Positions 1-8,549 of a stretch of DNA of 64,000 bases are shown here, piece after piece. Positions within the stretch are counted from its first letter, which is position 1. Every line of letters starts with the position of its first letter. Position numbers and translations under genes: made by a program. This DNA comes from Actinomyces trachealis. GTDB lineage: Bacteria > Actinomycetota > Actinomycetes > Actinomycetales > Actinomycetaceae. Location: NCBI RefSeq assembly GCF_015711475.1, contig NZ_CP065027.1, forward strand, positions 744,001-808,000, given 5' to 3'. A model generated the notes under the pieces. It saw nothing but the letters and a program-made list of their open reading frames with translations, did no database searches and had not been told where the DNA came from.

Positions 1-429
1 GGTGGGTAGGACGACGAGCGCCTGGGGGGAACCGGCGGCGGGGTCCTCGTCCCAGCCCTCCTCGCCGGGCCCCAGGGTGTCCATGAGTAGGGGCAGGCCG
101 AAGCCCAGGGTCTTGCCGGTGCCGGTCTTGGCCTGACCAATGATGTCCTGGCCGCCCAGGGCCACCGGTAGGGTCAGGGCCTGGATGGGGAAGGGGTGGG
201 TGATGCCTTTGGCGGCCAGGGCCGCACAGATCTCGGGCTCCACACCATACTGGGCGAAGGTTTTCTGGGTGAGGTCCACCGGCTCACCCTCATCGGTGAT
301 GTCTGGGGTGGCCTCGTCCAGGACCGGGGCGTGGGCGGAGGTGGTCTCGATGATCCCGGAGTTGGCGGGGGCCGGTGTAGGGCTGGCGGTCTCCTCGGGC
401 GTGGTCGCAGAGGGGGTGTGTTTGGTCAA
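1..429 (-). CDS. DEAD-box RNA helicase, N-terminal part (runs off the left edge)
   Basis: The visible 143 codons are the N-terminus of an ATP-dependent RNA helicase of superfamily 2. After a Pro/Ala/Thr-rich leader of about 50 residues comes a Q motif (F58 to Q83), then the Walker A motif AKTGTGKT at residues 100-107. The window ends inside motif Ia (ALVVLPT). I chose the TTG at 427-429 because AAGG lies 6 bases upstream and I found no in-frame ATG or GTG in the stretch above it that I read. DEAD-box enzymes unwind RNA in ribosome assembly and mRNA decay. Which paralogue this is (RhlE or DeaD type) cannot be decided without the C-terminus. The start codon is the least certain part. Confidence 0.85.
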   Translation of the reverse strand, partial: MTKHTPSATTPEETASPTPAPANSGIIETTSAHAPVLDEATPDITDEGEPVDLTQKTFAQYGVEPEICAALAAKGITHPFPIQALTLPVALGGQDIIGQAKTGTGKTLGFGLPLLMDTLGPGEEGWDEDPAAGSPQALVVLPT

Positions 430-785
430 TGTTTGCCTTGTCTGGTTGTGCGCCGACTGGCTCAGCCCGGTGTGGGCGGCAGGCAGCAGCCCGGTGCGGA
501 ACGGCGCTGCATGAAGCGAGGCTCGGCTCGGGCCGCGGTGGCGCGGTCGTGTGGCAGCCGATCGTGGATTCGGGGCCTGCGCGGGGCCGCTGACGGCGGG
601 CAGGAGAAGTTGGCATGACGACCGGGCAACCATGGTCACGGCCAGGTTAGCGACAAACCCCCCGTCATTGGAACGTTAAACGATGCCGATGCCCGCCGTC
701 GTGGCGGAAGTCACGGCGCGGGCAGGGTGCGCAATCTTCACTGGGCAGATATGCCCAGGCTGCCTCTAAGGACCATAACTAACCT
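430..785. other. Intergenic region between divergent genes, no gene seen
   Basis: This 356-base gap separates the leftward helicase from the rightward ferritin-like gene. Open frames here are short, mutually overlapping and resemble no family. It should hold both divergent promoters, but I see no confident -35/-10 pair and no strong hairpin. Confidence 0.5.
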
Positions 786-1439
786 GTGCTCATGATCGAC
801 CCCACCCCCGCCACCACCTCTGCCACCGCCTATCAGCGTGCCGTCGTCGGCATCGTGGCCTACTCCCGGACCGTTGCTTGCACCCGCTACGCCAAGGATG
901 CGGACAAGGCTCCGCTGATGGCCTCCCGCGTGGCCATCATGCGCATGAGCGCGGCCGCGGTAACCGGATACGAGCGGGTGGTGCAGGCTGCTGCCGTCAC
1001 CGGAATCGACGCCGACGCTGAGGCACATCGCTTTGTGGGGGCTCTGGGAGACTTTGATGAGCGTTTGCGCCCCTCCGATTGGCCGGAGCGCCTGGTCAAG
1101 ACCTACCTGGCTTTCGGGATGCTGATCGACTTTGGCATGGCTTTGGCGGATAGCCTGCCCGAGCCGCTGCGCGGCGCCCTGGTGGATGAGCTGGCTGATG
1201 AGCGCCTGGGCGGCTTGGCCTCGCGCGAACTCGTACCCGCAATCGACGCCGACACCCAGCTTGCTGCCCGCCTGGGCCTGTGGGGGCGACGCGTGGTCGG
1301 TGAGGAGATGGGCACGCTGCAACGCCTGCTGGTGCTCCACCCCGAGCTGACCACTGGTGCCGCCGGGGCGGAGCTGCTGCACGAGGTGCTCTCGCAGGGC
1401 GCAATGAGCCGTATGCGCGGCCTGGGCTTGCGCGGCTGA
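786..1439 (+). CDS. Ferritin-like fold protein
   Basis: A 217-residue, mostly helical, Ala/Leu-rich protein that resembles the ferritin-like family common in actinobacteria, which is distantly related to MiaE-type di-iron proteins. The family call rests on overall pattern; I see no complete set of di-iron ligands, so enzymatic activity is not claimed. Two starts are possible: GTG at 786 and ATG at 792. The AAGGA at 768-772 is rather far from both. It has no operon partner on its left, and the next gene starts 127 bases downstream with its own ribosome-binding site. Confidence 0.55.
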   Translation: MLMIDPTPATTSATAYQRAVVGIVAYSRTVACTRYAKDADKAPLMASRVAIMRMSAAAVTGYERVVQAAAVTGIDADAEAHRFVGALGDFDERLRPSDWPERLVKTYLAFGMLIDFGMALADSLPEPLRGALVDELADERLGGLASRELVPAIDADTQLAARLGLWGRRVVGEEMGTLQRLLVLHPELTTGAAGAELLHEVLSQGAMSRMRGLGLRG

Positions 1440-1566
1440 AACGGGTGTGCTCCACCCAAGGACACTGTTGGCCCACAGGTTTGGGCACGGCGCCGCTCCC
1501 AGGTGGGTATAAAAGATGTTGAGGTGACTGCCGTCACCAGATCGCCAATCTCAAAGAGGAGAGAAG

Positions 1567-1791
1567 ATGCTCGTTCGCCGTGAGGCTCTTGCTGTTCAGT
1601 GTGACCACGAAGGATGTGAGCGGATGGTCGCCCACCGGGTGGTGGACACCGTGCACGACCCGGACGGCACCGCCATCGAGCGGGTTCTCGCGCTGAGTTA
1701 CACCCCCGACGACGCCCTGCGGGCCGCCGAGCGGGACGGTTTCACCATTGACGGCGAGCACGTCTTCTGCGAGAAGCACCACTGTGTGTGA
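1567..1791 (+). CDS. Small Cys/His-containing protein, function unknown
   Basis: A 74-residue protein behind a strong ribosome-binding site (AAAGAGGAGAG, 5-15 bases before the ATG). It has a CxxxxC pair near the N-terminus (CDHEGC) and a Cys/His cluster at the extreme C-terminus (CEKHHC), so zinc or another metal may be bound; this is inference. The sequence between is acidic and resembles small uncharacterised actinobacterial proteins. I do not recognise a named family. A weak inverted repeat (GGGAGG at 1794-1799, CCTCCC at 1813-1818) follows the stop codon. Confidence 0.65.
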   Translation: MLVRREALAVQCDHEGCERMVAHRVVDTVHDPDGTAIERVLALSYTPDDALRAAERDGFTIDGEHVFCEKHHCV

Positions 1792-1862
1792 GTGGGAGGC
1801 CTGGCTAGGAAACCTCCCGGGTAGGTTGCCGGGCGCCTTTTGCCCTATGCGATAATCAGCGC

Positions 1863-2270
1863 GTGGACGGGGAAGAGTTGCGCGCGTGCGCGCACGAGGT
1901 GGCGCAGGCGTTGCCGGGCTCTGAGCTGTGCCAGCCGTTTGGGCCGGACTGGGAAGTGTACAAAGTGCGCGGCAGGATCTTTGCTCTGCTCACCCAAGCC
2001 TTCGGCCCCCAGATCCTCAACCTTAAGGTCGATCCGGAGGACGGCGAGGCCCTGCGCCACCAGTACCCCTTCATCACCCCCGGCTACCACATGAACAAGC
2101 GCCACTGGGTGACCGTCCAACCGGGGGAAGGACTGGAGGCCGCCTTGGTGCGCGAGCTACTGACAATCTCCTACCTGTTAGTGGTAGAGCGCCTGCCACG
2201 GGCCGTGCGGCCGGTGGACCCGGCCACCTACGCCGTCGCCGCTGGGCTCACAGGCCCACCAGCACACTGA
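1863..2270 (+). CDS. MmcQ/YjbR family protein
   Basis: A 135-residue protein of the MmcQ/YjbR (CyaY-like fold) family, thought to bind DNA but without a firm physiological role. The signature is visible: a start with alternating helical residues, the core strand VYKVRGRIFALL, ILNLKVDPEDGEAL, a TPGYHMNKRHWVTV block and a final helix VRELLTISYLLVVERLP. Length is normal for the family. The start is a GTG and no strong Shine-Dalgarno is visible. It stands alone between a small hypothetical gene and fumC. Confidence 0.8.
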   Translation: MDGEELRACAHEVAQALPGSELCQPFGPDWEVYKVRGRIFALLTQAFGPQILNLKVDPEDGEALRHQYPFITPGYHMNKRHWVTVQPGEGLEAALVRELLTISYLLVVERLPRAVRPVDPATYAVAAGLTGPPAH

Positions 2271-2385
2271 CCGCCTGACCGGGGCGACCTGCGCAAGGCC
2301 GACAGAGAGGAACTGGGTGCAGGGCTGGGCCCAGAGCTGGGCGCAGGGCTGGGTGTGCCCCGCCACGATTCGTTAGCCTTGCCCC

Positions 2386-3810
2386 ATGGCTGAAACGAGC
2401 ACCAGCGCGACGACGCGCACCGAGTCCGACTCCATGGGCACCGTTGAGGTTGCCTCCGACCGCTACTGGGGCGCCCAGACGCAGCGTTCACTGACCAACT
2501 TTGACATTGGCCGCCCAACCTTTGTCCTGACCTCCCCACTCATTAAGGCCCTGGGTATCCTCAAGAAGTCCGCCGCCCTGGCTAACGCCGAACTGGGTGA
2601 GCTGCCCCAGGACATCGCTGACCTGATCGCCCAGGCCGGGGATGAGGTCATCTCCGGCAAGCTGGACGAGCACTTCCCCCTGGTGGTGTTCCAGACTGGC
2701 TCGGGCACCCAGTCCAATATGAACTCCAACGAGGTGATCTCTAACCGGGCCATCGAGCTGGCGGGCGGGGAGATGGGCTCCAAGACGCCGGTGCACCCTA
2801 ACGACCACGTCAACCGCGGCCAGTCCTCCAACGACACCTTCCCCACGGCCATGCACATCGCCGTCGTCAACGAGTTGCAGGTCATGTATCCGCGCGTCAT
2901 GCAGCTGCGTGACACCTTGGACAAGAAGGCCCAGGCGTACCAGGACGTGGTCATGGTGGGGCGCACCCACCTGCAGGACGCCACCCCCATCACCCTGGGG
3001 CAGGTCTTCTCCGGCTGGGTCGCCCAGATCGACTTCGCCCTGGACGGCATCCGCTACGCCGACTCCCGTGCCCGTGAGCTGGCCATCGGTGGCACCGCTG
3101 TGGGCACTGGCCTGAACGCGCACCCCAAGTTTGGTGCGTTGGCCGCCCAGAAGATTAGCGAGGAGACCGGCATCGAGTTCAAGCAGGCCGACAATCTCTT
3201 CGCGGCCCTGGGCGCCCACGACGCCCTGGTGCTGGTCTCCGGCGCTCTGCGCGTGCTTGCTGACGCTCTGATGAAGATCGCCAACGACGTGCGCTGGTAC
3301 GCCTCCGGCCCACGCAACGGCATCGGCGAGCTGCTGATCCCAGAGAACGAGCCGGGCAGCTCGATCATGCCGGGCAAGGTCAACCCCACCCAGTGCGAGG
3401 CCATGACCATGGTGGCCGTGAAGGTCTTTGGTAACGACGCCACTGTGGGCTTCGCAGGATCCCAGGGCAACTTCCAGCTCAACGTGTTCAAGCCCGTGAT
3501 GGCCTGGTGCGTGCTGGAGTCCATCAAGCTGCTGGGTGACGCCTGCGTGTCCTTTGACACGAACTGTGCCTATGGGATCGAGCCGAACCTGGACAAGATC
3601 AAGGCCAACCTGGGCACCAACCTCATGCAGGTGACGGCCCTGAACCGGCACATCGGCTATGACAAGGCCTCCAAGATCGCCAAGAACGCCCACCACAAGG
3701 GGCTGTCGCTGCGTGAGTCGGCCCTGGAGCTTGGTTTTGTGACCGAGGCGGAGTTTGACAAGTGGGTGGTGCCGATGGACATGACCCATCCCAGCGCTGC
3801 TGAGAACTGA
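2386..3810 (+). CDS. fumC: Class II fumarate hydratase
   Basis: A 474-residue fumarase/aspartase-superfamily enzyme that interconverts fumarate and L-malate in the TCA cycle. Visible landmarks are [14 protein letters not shown], the histidine block [14 protein letters not shown] near residue 140, [10 protein letters not shown], and the superfamily signature [16 protein letters not shown] near residue 325, whose Ser is the catalytic base region. The TQCEA continuation favours fumarase over aspartase. The protein begins with a short Thr/Ser-rich tail before the conserved SDSMGTVEV start; full length is normal. A strong hairpin terminator follows at 3830-3874, so it is probably monocistronic. 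Confidence 0.95.
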   Translation: MAETSTSATTRTESDSMGTVEVASDRYWGAQTQRSLTNFDIGRPTFVLTSPLIKALGILKKSAALANAELGELPQDIADLIAQAGDEVISGKLDEHFPLVVFQTGSGTQSNMNSNEVISNRAIELAGGEMGSKTPVHPNDHVNRGQSSNDTFPTAMHIAVVNELQVMYPRVMQLRDTLDKKAQAYQDVVMVGRTHLQDATPITLGQVFSGWVAQIDFALDGIRYADSRARELAIGGTAVGTGLNAHPKFGALAAQKISEETGIEFKQADNLFAALGAHDALVLVSGALRVLADALMKIANDVRWYASGPRNGIGELLIPENEPGSSIMPGKVNPTQCEAMTMVAVKVFGNDATVGFAGSQGNFQLNVFKPVMAWCVLESIKLLGDACVSFDTNCAYGIEPNLDKIKANLGTNLMQVTALNRHIGYDKASKIAKNAHHKGLSLRESALELGFVTEAEFDKWVVPMDMTHPSAAEN

Positions 3811-3829
3811 GTCTCTGCCCACCTCATCC

Positions 3830-3874
3830 GCCAGCGGCGCCGCCACCCTGCACGAGGGTAGCGGCGCCGCTGGC
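3830..3874 (+). terminator. Hairpin terminator after fumC
   Basis: Perfect 14-bp inverted repeat (3830-3843 and 3861-3874) with a further ACCCT/AGGGT pairing inside the loop. It begins 19 bases after the fumC stop. There is no T-run, as is common in high-GC bacteria. Confidence 0.75.
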
Positions 3875-3963
3875 GCGTGGCTGAGCGACTCGGAGAGGAA
3901 TAGCGAAACCGCCCGGCCGGTTGAAGCCTTTGTTGTCTGTTCGTCGTCGAGAATCGAGTCGTC

Positions 3964-4350
3964 ATGCTCACCGCTGGCATGGTCTTTGCCGTTCTGGCCG
4001 CCGCCCTTCACGTCCTCATCTTCTACATGGAGTCGATCGCCTGGGAGGGGCCGCTGGCCCGCAAGACCTTCGGCGGCACGCCCGAGGAGGCCCGGCCGCA
4101 CGCCTTCTATGCCTTCAACCAGGGCTTCTACAACCTCTTCCTTGCCATTGAGACCATCGTGGGGATCGTCATCGTTGCCGTGGGGAACCAGGGTGTCGGC
4201 ACCGCGCTGGTGCTGGCAGGCACGGGCTCCATGCTGGCCGCGGCCCTCGTCTTGGGGCTGTCCTCAGCACCCCACCGTGGCGTGGCCGCCAAGCAGGGGG
4301 CCTTGCCGCTGCTGGCCGTGGTGGCGATCGCCGTCGGCCTGCTGGCCTGA
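3964..4350 (+). CDS. DUF1304 family membrane protein
   Basis: A 128-residue integral membrane protein with four predicted hydrophobic helices, matching the DUF1304 family: a first helix followed by FYMESIAWEG, then FAFNQGFYNLFLA-type sequence (here YAFNQGFYNLFLAIET) in the second helix. The family has no established function. The start is the ATG at 3964; it lies directly behind the fumC terminator and is convergent with the alcohol dehydrogenase gene. Confidence 0.8.
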   Translation: MLTAGMVFAVLAAALHVLIFYMESIAWEGPLARKTFGGTPEEARPHAFYAFNQGFYNLFLAIETIVGIVIVAVGNQGVGTALVLAGTGSMLAAALVLGLSSAPHRGVAAKQGALPLLAVVAIAVGLLA

Positions 4351-4409
4351 GCCGACCCGCTGGCGGCGGACCCCGCGCAGGTCATGCTAGTGAGCCGACG
4401 GTGATCGTC

Positions 4410-5468
4410 TCAGAAGGTGCTGGTGTCGATCACGTAGCGGTAGCGCACTTGGGAGCCGACCACCTTGTCATAGGCCTCAGTGATGTCTTCACCCCTGATG
4501 ATCTCCACCTGTGGCGCGATCTTGTTCTTGGCGCAGAAGTCCAACATTTCTTGGGTTTCCGCGATGCCGCCGATCTGCGATCCCGCGAGCGCCTTGGAGC
4601 CTATCACCAGCGTGGACAGGTGCACAGTGGTGGGTGCCTCAGGCAGACCCACGTCCACGAAGGAGCCGAAGGGTTTTAGCGTAGCGATCAGCCCCGCATA
4701 GTCCAGGTTGTCGGCGCCTACGGTGCACAAGATGACGTCGAAGGTGCTGCGCAGGGCCTCCAGGGTGCCCGGCTCACTGGTGGCGTAGAAACTGGTGGCG
4801 CCGAAGCGCCTGGCGTCGGCCTCCTTGGAGCGGCCATGGGAGATCACAGAGACCTCTGCGCCCATGGCAGCCCCGATCTGCACGGCCATGTGCCCCAGCC
4901 CGCCCATGCCGACGACGGCGACTTTGCGGCCTGGCCCGGCCCCGAAACGCTTCAGGGGCGAGTAGGTGGTGATGCCAGCGCACAGCAGCGGGGCGGCCGC
5001 CTCGAAGGGGATCTCGTCGGGGATGTGGCAGGCGAAGTCCTCTGAGACAGTGAAGCCTTGGGCGTAGCCGCCAGCCGTGGGGTTGCCGTTGGCGTCGTCG
5101 CCGTAGGTCCACAGTGTATGGGGGAGGCCTCCGGGGGTGCCGGTGCAGAATTGCTCCTGGTCTGCCTGGCAGTACTCGCACTGGCCGCAGGAGTCCACCA
5201 TGCAGCCGATGCCGACCTTGTCACCCACCTTGTGTTTAGTGACCTCGGCACCCACCTGAGTGACGATTCCGGCGATTTCGTGGCCGGGGGTCAGGGGGTA
5301 CTTGGCCGGTCTCCACTCGCCGCGGGCGGTGTGGATGTCGGAGTGGCAGATCCCGGCGTATTTGACCTCCAGGTAGATCTCCTTGGGGCCAGGCTCGCGC
5401 AGGTTGATGGTGGTGCGGTGAAACTTGGTGGTGGCGTCGTCGCAGGCGTAGGCCAGAACCTCGGGCAT
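4410..5468 (-). CDS. Zinc-dependent NAD(P)-alcohol dehydrogenase (AdhC/YahK type)
   Basis: A 352-residue medium-chain dehydrogenase/reductase. Catalytic zinc ligands are visible as C41 (GICHSD), H63-E64 (GHE) and C163 (LLCAG). The structural zinc site is the four cysteines C94, C97, C100 and C108. The Rossmann motif GMGGLG is at 187-192, and the following SHGRSK suggests NADP(H) preference. This matches the cinnamyl-alcohol dehydrogenase/AdhC subgroup, which reduces aldehydes to alcohols in the cytoplasm; the physiological substrate is unknown. The ATG start is preceded by AAAAGGAGACACC. It is transcribed alone; a 12-bp tandem repeat lies upstream. Confidence 0.92.
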   Translation of the reverse strand: MPEVLAYACDDATTKFHRTTINLREPGPKEIYLEVKYAGICHSDIHTARGEWRPAKYPLTPGHEIAGIVTQVGAEVTKHKVGDKVGIGCMVDSCGQCEYCQADQEQFCTGTPGGLPHTLWTYGDDANGNPTAGGYAQGFTVSEDFACHIPDEIPFEAAAPLLCAGITTYSPLKRFGAGPGRKVAVVGMGGLGHMAVQIGAAMGAEVSVISHGRSKEADARRFGATSFYATSEPGTLEALRSTFDVILCTVGADNLDYAGLIATLKPFGSFVDVGLPEAPTTVHLSTLVIGSKALAGSQIGGIAETQEMLDFCAKNKIAPQVEIIRGEDITEAYDKVVGSQVRYRYVIDTSTF

Positions 5469-5540
5469 GGTGTCTCCTTTTGTTCTGAGGGCGGGAGCGT
5501 TATTGGGGCGTTACGGCGATGCCAAGTTGCTGCCAGGGTG

Positions 5541-5576
5541 GCGGCACTGTGGGCGGCACTGTGGGCGGCACTGTGG
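5541..5576. repeat. Three tandem copies of a 12-bp unit
   Basis: The unit GCGGCACTGTGG occurs three times in exact succession in the gap between the alcohol dehydrogenase start and the PadR stop. It is non-coding and its role is unknown. Confidence 0.9.
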
Positions 5577-5734
5577 TGGAATGGCTGGTGGCCGGTTTCT
5601 GCCCCGCGTGTGTCATACGATTATCAGGTCTCTTGGTGCCTGGTTTCGAGGGCTTTTTGCGTAATCGCGGCCAGTGGAATTATGCGCATGAGAACCAGTA
5701 TCGACGGCGGTCGGTGGCGGGGTGCTGCGTATGC

Positions 5735-6259
5735 TCAACGCATGGCATCAAGTTGTTCCCGCAGCCAGGCGAGTTCAGTGTTCCGTGAGGCTCGTGCCGT
5801 CAGTAGCATGCAACGCCGGTAGGGGTCGTCCTCACCACCCAGTCGCTGCGGCCGCCCCTCCGGGCTGGTGAAGAACGACGGCGGGGTCTGCAAGGCGGTT
5901 AGGCGCCGCAGTAGGATCGCCCGCTGGTCCTTGAGGTCGGGAAGCTTGGACAGAAAGGCCAGCACATTGCGGAAACGGGCCGTGGATTCGACGTCGGAGC
6001 CTTCAGCCTCACGCAGCAGGTGCCGCAGGCGCTCGCGGCCAGCTGGGGTGATGGACAGGACCTGCTTAGCACGGCCCCGCGCGCCTTGGGCCACTGAACG
6101 AGTCACTAGGCTGCGGCGCTCTAGGCGGGTGAGGGCTGGGTAGAGTGTGCCCTCGCTCAGGGTGGCGCCGGGGCCGGAGAGCTGGATTATGCGGCGGCGC
6201 AGCTCGTATCCATGCAGTGGGCCGTCATCCAGGAAACCTAGGATCTGTAGCTCAAGCAT
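5735..6259 (-). CDS. PadR family transcriptional regulator
   Basis: A 174-residue repressor-type regulator. The N-terminal winged helix shows the PadR hallmarks MLELQILGFLDDGPLHGYELRRRI, then SEGTLYPALTRLERRSLV, and the wing with the basic GRAKQVLSIT strand. The C-terminal half is helical and probably dimerises. I start it at ATG 6257-6259 because the conserved family N-terminus begins there. An upstream in-frame start at 6328 would add 23 unrelated residues and run through the operator palindrome. It lies divergently from the osmoprotectant transporter, which it probably controls, along with itself. A TATGAT hexamer ends 6 bases before this ATG, so the mRNA may be leaderless. Confidence 0.85.
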   Translation of the reverse strand: MLELQILGFLDDGPLHGYELRRRIIQLSGPGATLSEGTLYPALTRLERRSLVTRSVAQGARGRAKQVLSITPAGRERLRHLLREAEGSDVESTARFRNVLAFLSKLPDLKDQRAILLRRLTALQTPPSFFTSPEGRPQRLGGEDDPYRRCMLLTARASRNTELAWLREQLDAMR

Positions 6260-6280
6260 ACTTATATCATACTCATAAGT
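6260..6280. promoter_or_regulatory. Candidate PadR operator overlapping a promoter
   Basis: Imperfect palindrome with ACTTAT (6260-6265) and ATAAGT (6275-6280) arms, in an A/T-rich island inside very G/C-rich DNA, immediately before the padR-like ATG. On the minus strand it contains TATGAT (6271-6266), a good -10 element for the regulator gene. PadR proteins typically bind A/T-rich dyads of this kind; the assignment is inference. Confidence 0.6.
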
Positions 6281-6352
6281 TACCTCTAATCGATTTAAAA
6301 GGATGGTGCACGATATGCTGGCACGCAAGCAAGGTCAGGAGACCCGTCGTTT

Positions 6353-7210
6353 ATGAGCAGCAGCATCGAGTTCGAGGCCGTCACCAAGCAGTACCCCGGC
6401 GTCGCCACGCCTGCGGTTTCCAGCTTTTCCGCCAAGTTGGCCGCCGGATCTACCACGGTTCTTCTGGGTTCCTCCGGCTGCGGCAAAACCACCCTGCTGC
6501 GCATGGTCAACCGCATGGTGGAGCCAACCAGTGGCCGTGTGCTGGTGGATGGGCAGGACGTGCTCGGCCAGAACCCTGTCAGCCTGCGCCGCTCTATCGG
6601 CTACGTCCTGCAGAACGCGGGGCTGCTGCCACACCGCCGCGTCCTAGACAACATCACCCTGGTGCCCCGGCTCAACGGGGAGGACCGTACCACCGCCACC
6701 GAGCGCGCCTACGAGCTGATGGATCTGCTGGGCCTGGACCGTGCCCTGGCCAAGCGTTACCCGCACGAGCTCTCCGGCGGGCAGGCCCAGCGCGTCGGCG
6801 TGGCGCGCGCCCTGGCAGCCGACCCGGGTGTGCTGCTGATGGATGAGCCCTTCGGCGCCGTGGACCCGCTGGTGCGCCGCGAGTTACAGGCCGAGCTGAT
6901 CCGCCTGCAGGCCGAGCTGGCTAAGACCATCATCTTTGTCACCCACGACGTCGGGGAGGCCTTAGCCTTGGGTGACGAGATCATCCTGCTGCGCAAAGGT
7001 GCGGATGTCGCCCAGCGTGGCACTGGCCCCGAGCTGCTGGCGGCTCCCGCCGATGACTTCGTGGCGCGCTTCCTGGGGCTGGACGACGCCGACCGGCAAC
7101 TCAACCTTCTGGAGGTAGCTGGGCAGCGGGTGGTGGCTGACGCAGCCGGGCGCGCTATCGGCCGCGTAGCCCCGGCCCACAGCTCCCGGTTGCCGAAGGG
7201 CATCGCATGA
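6353..7210 (+). CDS. opuCA: Osmoprotectant (glycine betaine/choline-type) ABC transporter, ATP-binding protein
   Basis: A 285-residue ATPase with Walker A GSSGCGKT at 39-46, the Q-loop LQNAGLLPHRR, signature LSGGQ at 140-144, Walker B VLLMDEP at 160-166 and the switch His in FVTHD. The sequence around the Q-loop and DEPFGAVDPLVRRELQ is that of the ProV/OpuA/OpuC subfamily. It has no C-terminal CBS pair, unlike many OpuCA proteins, so ionic-strength sensing through CBS is not expected. It heads a tightly overlapping operon of ATPase, permease, permease and binding protein; the gene symbol reflects this layout. The PadR gene upstream is divergent. Confidence 0.88.
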   Translation: MSSSIEFEAVTKQYPGVATPAVSSFSAKLAAGSTTVLLGSSGCGKTTLLRMVNRMVEPTSGRVLVDGQDVLGQNPVSLRRSIGYVLQNAGLLPHRRVLDNITLVPRLNGEDRTTATERAYELMDLLGLDRALAKRYPHELSGGQAQRVGVARALAADPGVLLMDEPFGAVDPLVRRELQAELIRLQAELAKTIIFVTHDVGEALALGDEIILLRKGADVAQRGTGPELLAAPADDFVARFLGLDDADRQLNLLEVAGQRVVADAAGRAIGRVAPAHSSRLPKGIA

Positions 7211-7878
7211 GCTGGCTGCTGGCCAACCTTCCGGATGTGGGGGAGCTTCTGCTCGCCCACCTGGCCCAGGCGGTGCCTGCTATCGCCGCCACTCTGCTGC
7301 TAGCCATACCTCTGGCCCGGCTGGCCCAAGAGGTACGCCCCCTGCGTTCCATGCTGGTGGCTGGGTCGTCATTGTTCTACGCAATCCCCTCCTTGACGCT
7401 CTTCGTGATCCTGCCGATCATTCTGGGCACCGGTATCCGTGACCCGCTCAACGTCGTCGTGGCACTCACCCTCTACGGCCTAGCCCTGCTGCTGCCAGCC
7501 ACCGTGGCTGCCCTGGAGGCCGTGGACTTGCGCGTCGTTGATGCGGCTGCCGCCATGGGCATGGGATCAGCCCGCCGTTTCCTGACTGTGGAGCTACCGC
7601 TGGCCGGGCCCGCGATCGTCGCGGGGCTGCGCGTGGTCACCGTCTCCACCATCTCCCTGACCACTGTGGGAGCGGTGCTGGGCGTGTCCAGCCTGGGGCG
7701 GCTCTTCACTGATGGTTTCCAACGGGGCCTGGTCGCGGAGATCGTCACTGGCATGGTTGTCACCGTTTTGCTGGCCCTGCTGCTTGACGGTCTGGTGGTG
7801 GCCACCGGTTGGCTGGCCTTGCCGTGGACCCGACGGCGGCGCAGCGCTGTCGATGACACAGGGGAGATACGGGCATGA
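7207..7878 (+). CDS. opuCB: Osmoprotectant ABC transporter permease (first)
   Basis: A 223-residue integral membrane protein with about six hydrophobic helices and the binding-protein-dependent permease signature in AAAAMGMGSARRFLTVELPLAGPAIVAG, the EAA loop that docks on the ATPase. Its start overlaps the stop of the ATPase gene (ATGA), indicating translational coupling. It pairs with the second permease downstream to form the channel. Confidence 0.87.
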   Translation: MSWLLANLPDVGELLLAHLAQAVPAIAATLLLAIPLARLAQEVRPLRSMLVAGSSLFYAIPSLTLFVILPIILGTGIRDPLNVVVALTLYGLALLLPATVAALEAVDLRVVDAAAAMGMGSARRFLTVELPLAGPAIVAGLRVVTVSTISLTTVGAVLGVSSLGRLFTDGFQRGLVAEIVTGMVVTVLLALLLDGLVVATGWLALPWTRRRRSAVDDTGEIRA

Positions 7879-8549
7879 ACTTTGTTGCTGACGCCCTGAC
7901 CTACATCATTGACCCCGCGCACTGGCACGGCCCCCTGGGGATTGGTCGCCTCCTGGCCCAACACCTGGGCTACTCCATGCTGGGCGTGCTATTCGCCTCC
8001 CTTCTGGGCGTGCCCTTGGGCTGGTGGGTGGGACACAGTCGCCGCGGGCGCAGCCTGGCCGTGGCCACCTCAGGGGCAGTGCGCGCTCTGCCCACCCTGG
8101 GCCTGGTCACACTCCTGGGGCTGCTGCTCGGCATTGGGCTGACGGCGCCACTGCTGGCCTTCGTGGTGCTGGCTGTGCCCTCCGTCCTAGCAGGCGCCTA
8201 CACTGGCGTGGAAGCAGCTGACCCGGTGGCTGTGGACGGTGCGCGCGCCAGCGGTATGAGTGAGCTGCAGGTGCTCACCCGCGTGGAGGTGCCCCTGGGC
8301 GCGCCACTGCTGGTAGGTGGCCTGCGCTCAGCTAGCCTGCAGGTGATCGCGACGGCAACCTTGGCCGCGTATACGGGTGCCGGAGGGCTGGGACGCCTTA
8401 TGTTCCTGGGGTTGAATACCCAGAACTACGCTATGGTGCTGGCCTCATCGCTGTTGGTTATCGGCCTGGCCCTGCTCTCTGAGACCTGCTTCACCTTGAT
8501 CCAGCGTGCCGTCACACCGGCAGGCGCAGATACCCGGAAGGAATCCTGA
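7875..8549 (+). CDS. opuCD: Osmoprotectant ABC transporter permease (second)
   Basis: A 224-residue permease with about six membrane helices and an EAA loop (GARASGMSELQVLTRVEVPLGAPLLVGG). It ends its transmembrane region with AAYTGAGGLGRLMFLGLNTQNYAMVLA, typical of OpuCD/YehY-type subunits. Its ATG overlaps the stop codon of the first permease by four bases. It and the first permease are different enough to be distinct subunits rather than a recent duplication. Confidence 0.87.
   Translation: MNFVADALTYIIDPAHWHGPLGIGRLLAQHLGYSMLGVLFASLLGVPLGWWVGHSRRGRSLAVATSGAVRALPTLGLVTLLGLLLGIGLTAPLLAFVVLAVPSVLAGAYTGVEAADPVAVDGARASGMSELQVLTRVEVPLGAPLLVGGLRSASLQVIATATLAAYTGAGGLGRLMFLGLNTQNYAMVLASSLLVIGLALLSETCFTLIQRAVTPAGADTRKES

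Noticed and set aside
1794..1818. Terminator after the 74-residue gene
   Set aside because: Only a 6-bp stem with a 13-base loop and no T-run; mentioned with the gene but not called.
2488..4101. Open frame of 537 codons antisense to fumC
   Set aside because: It mirrors fumC in a G/C-rich genome where the antisense frame lacks stops; the sense strand encodes an unmistakable fumarase and the translation resembles nothing.
5735..6328. Upstream start for the PadR regulator at 6328
   Set aside because: It would add 23 non-conserved residues and translate through the operator palindrome.
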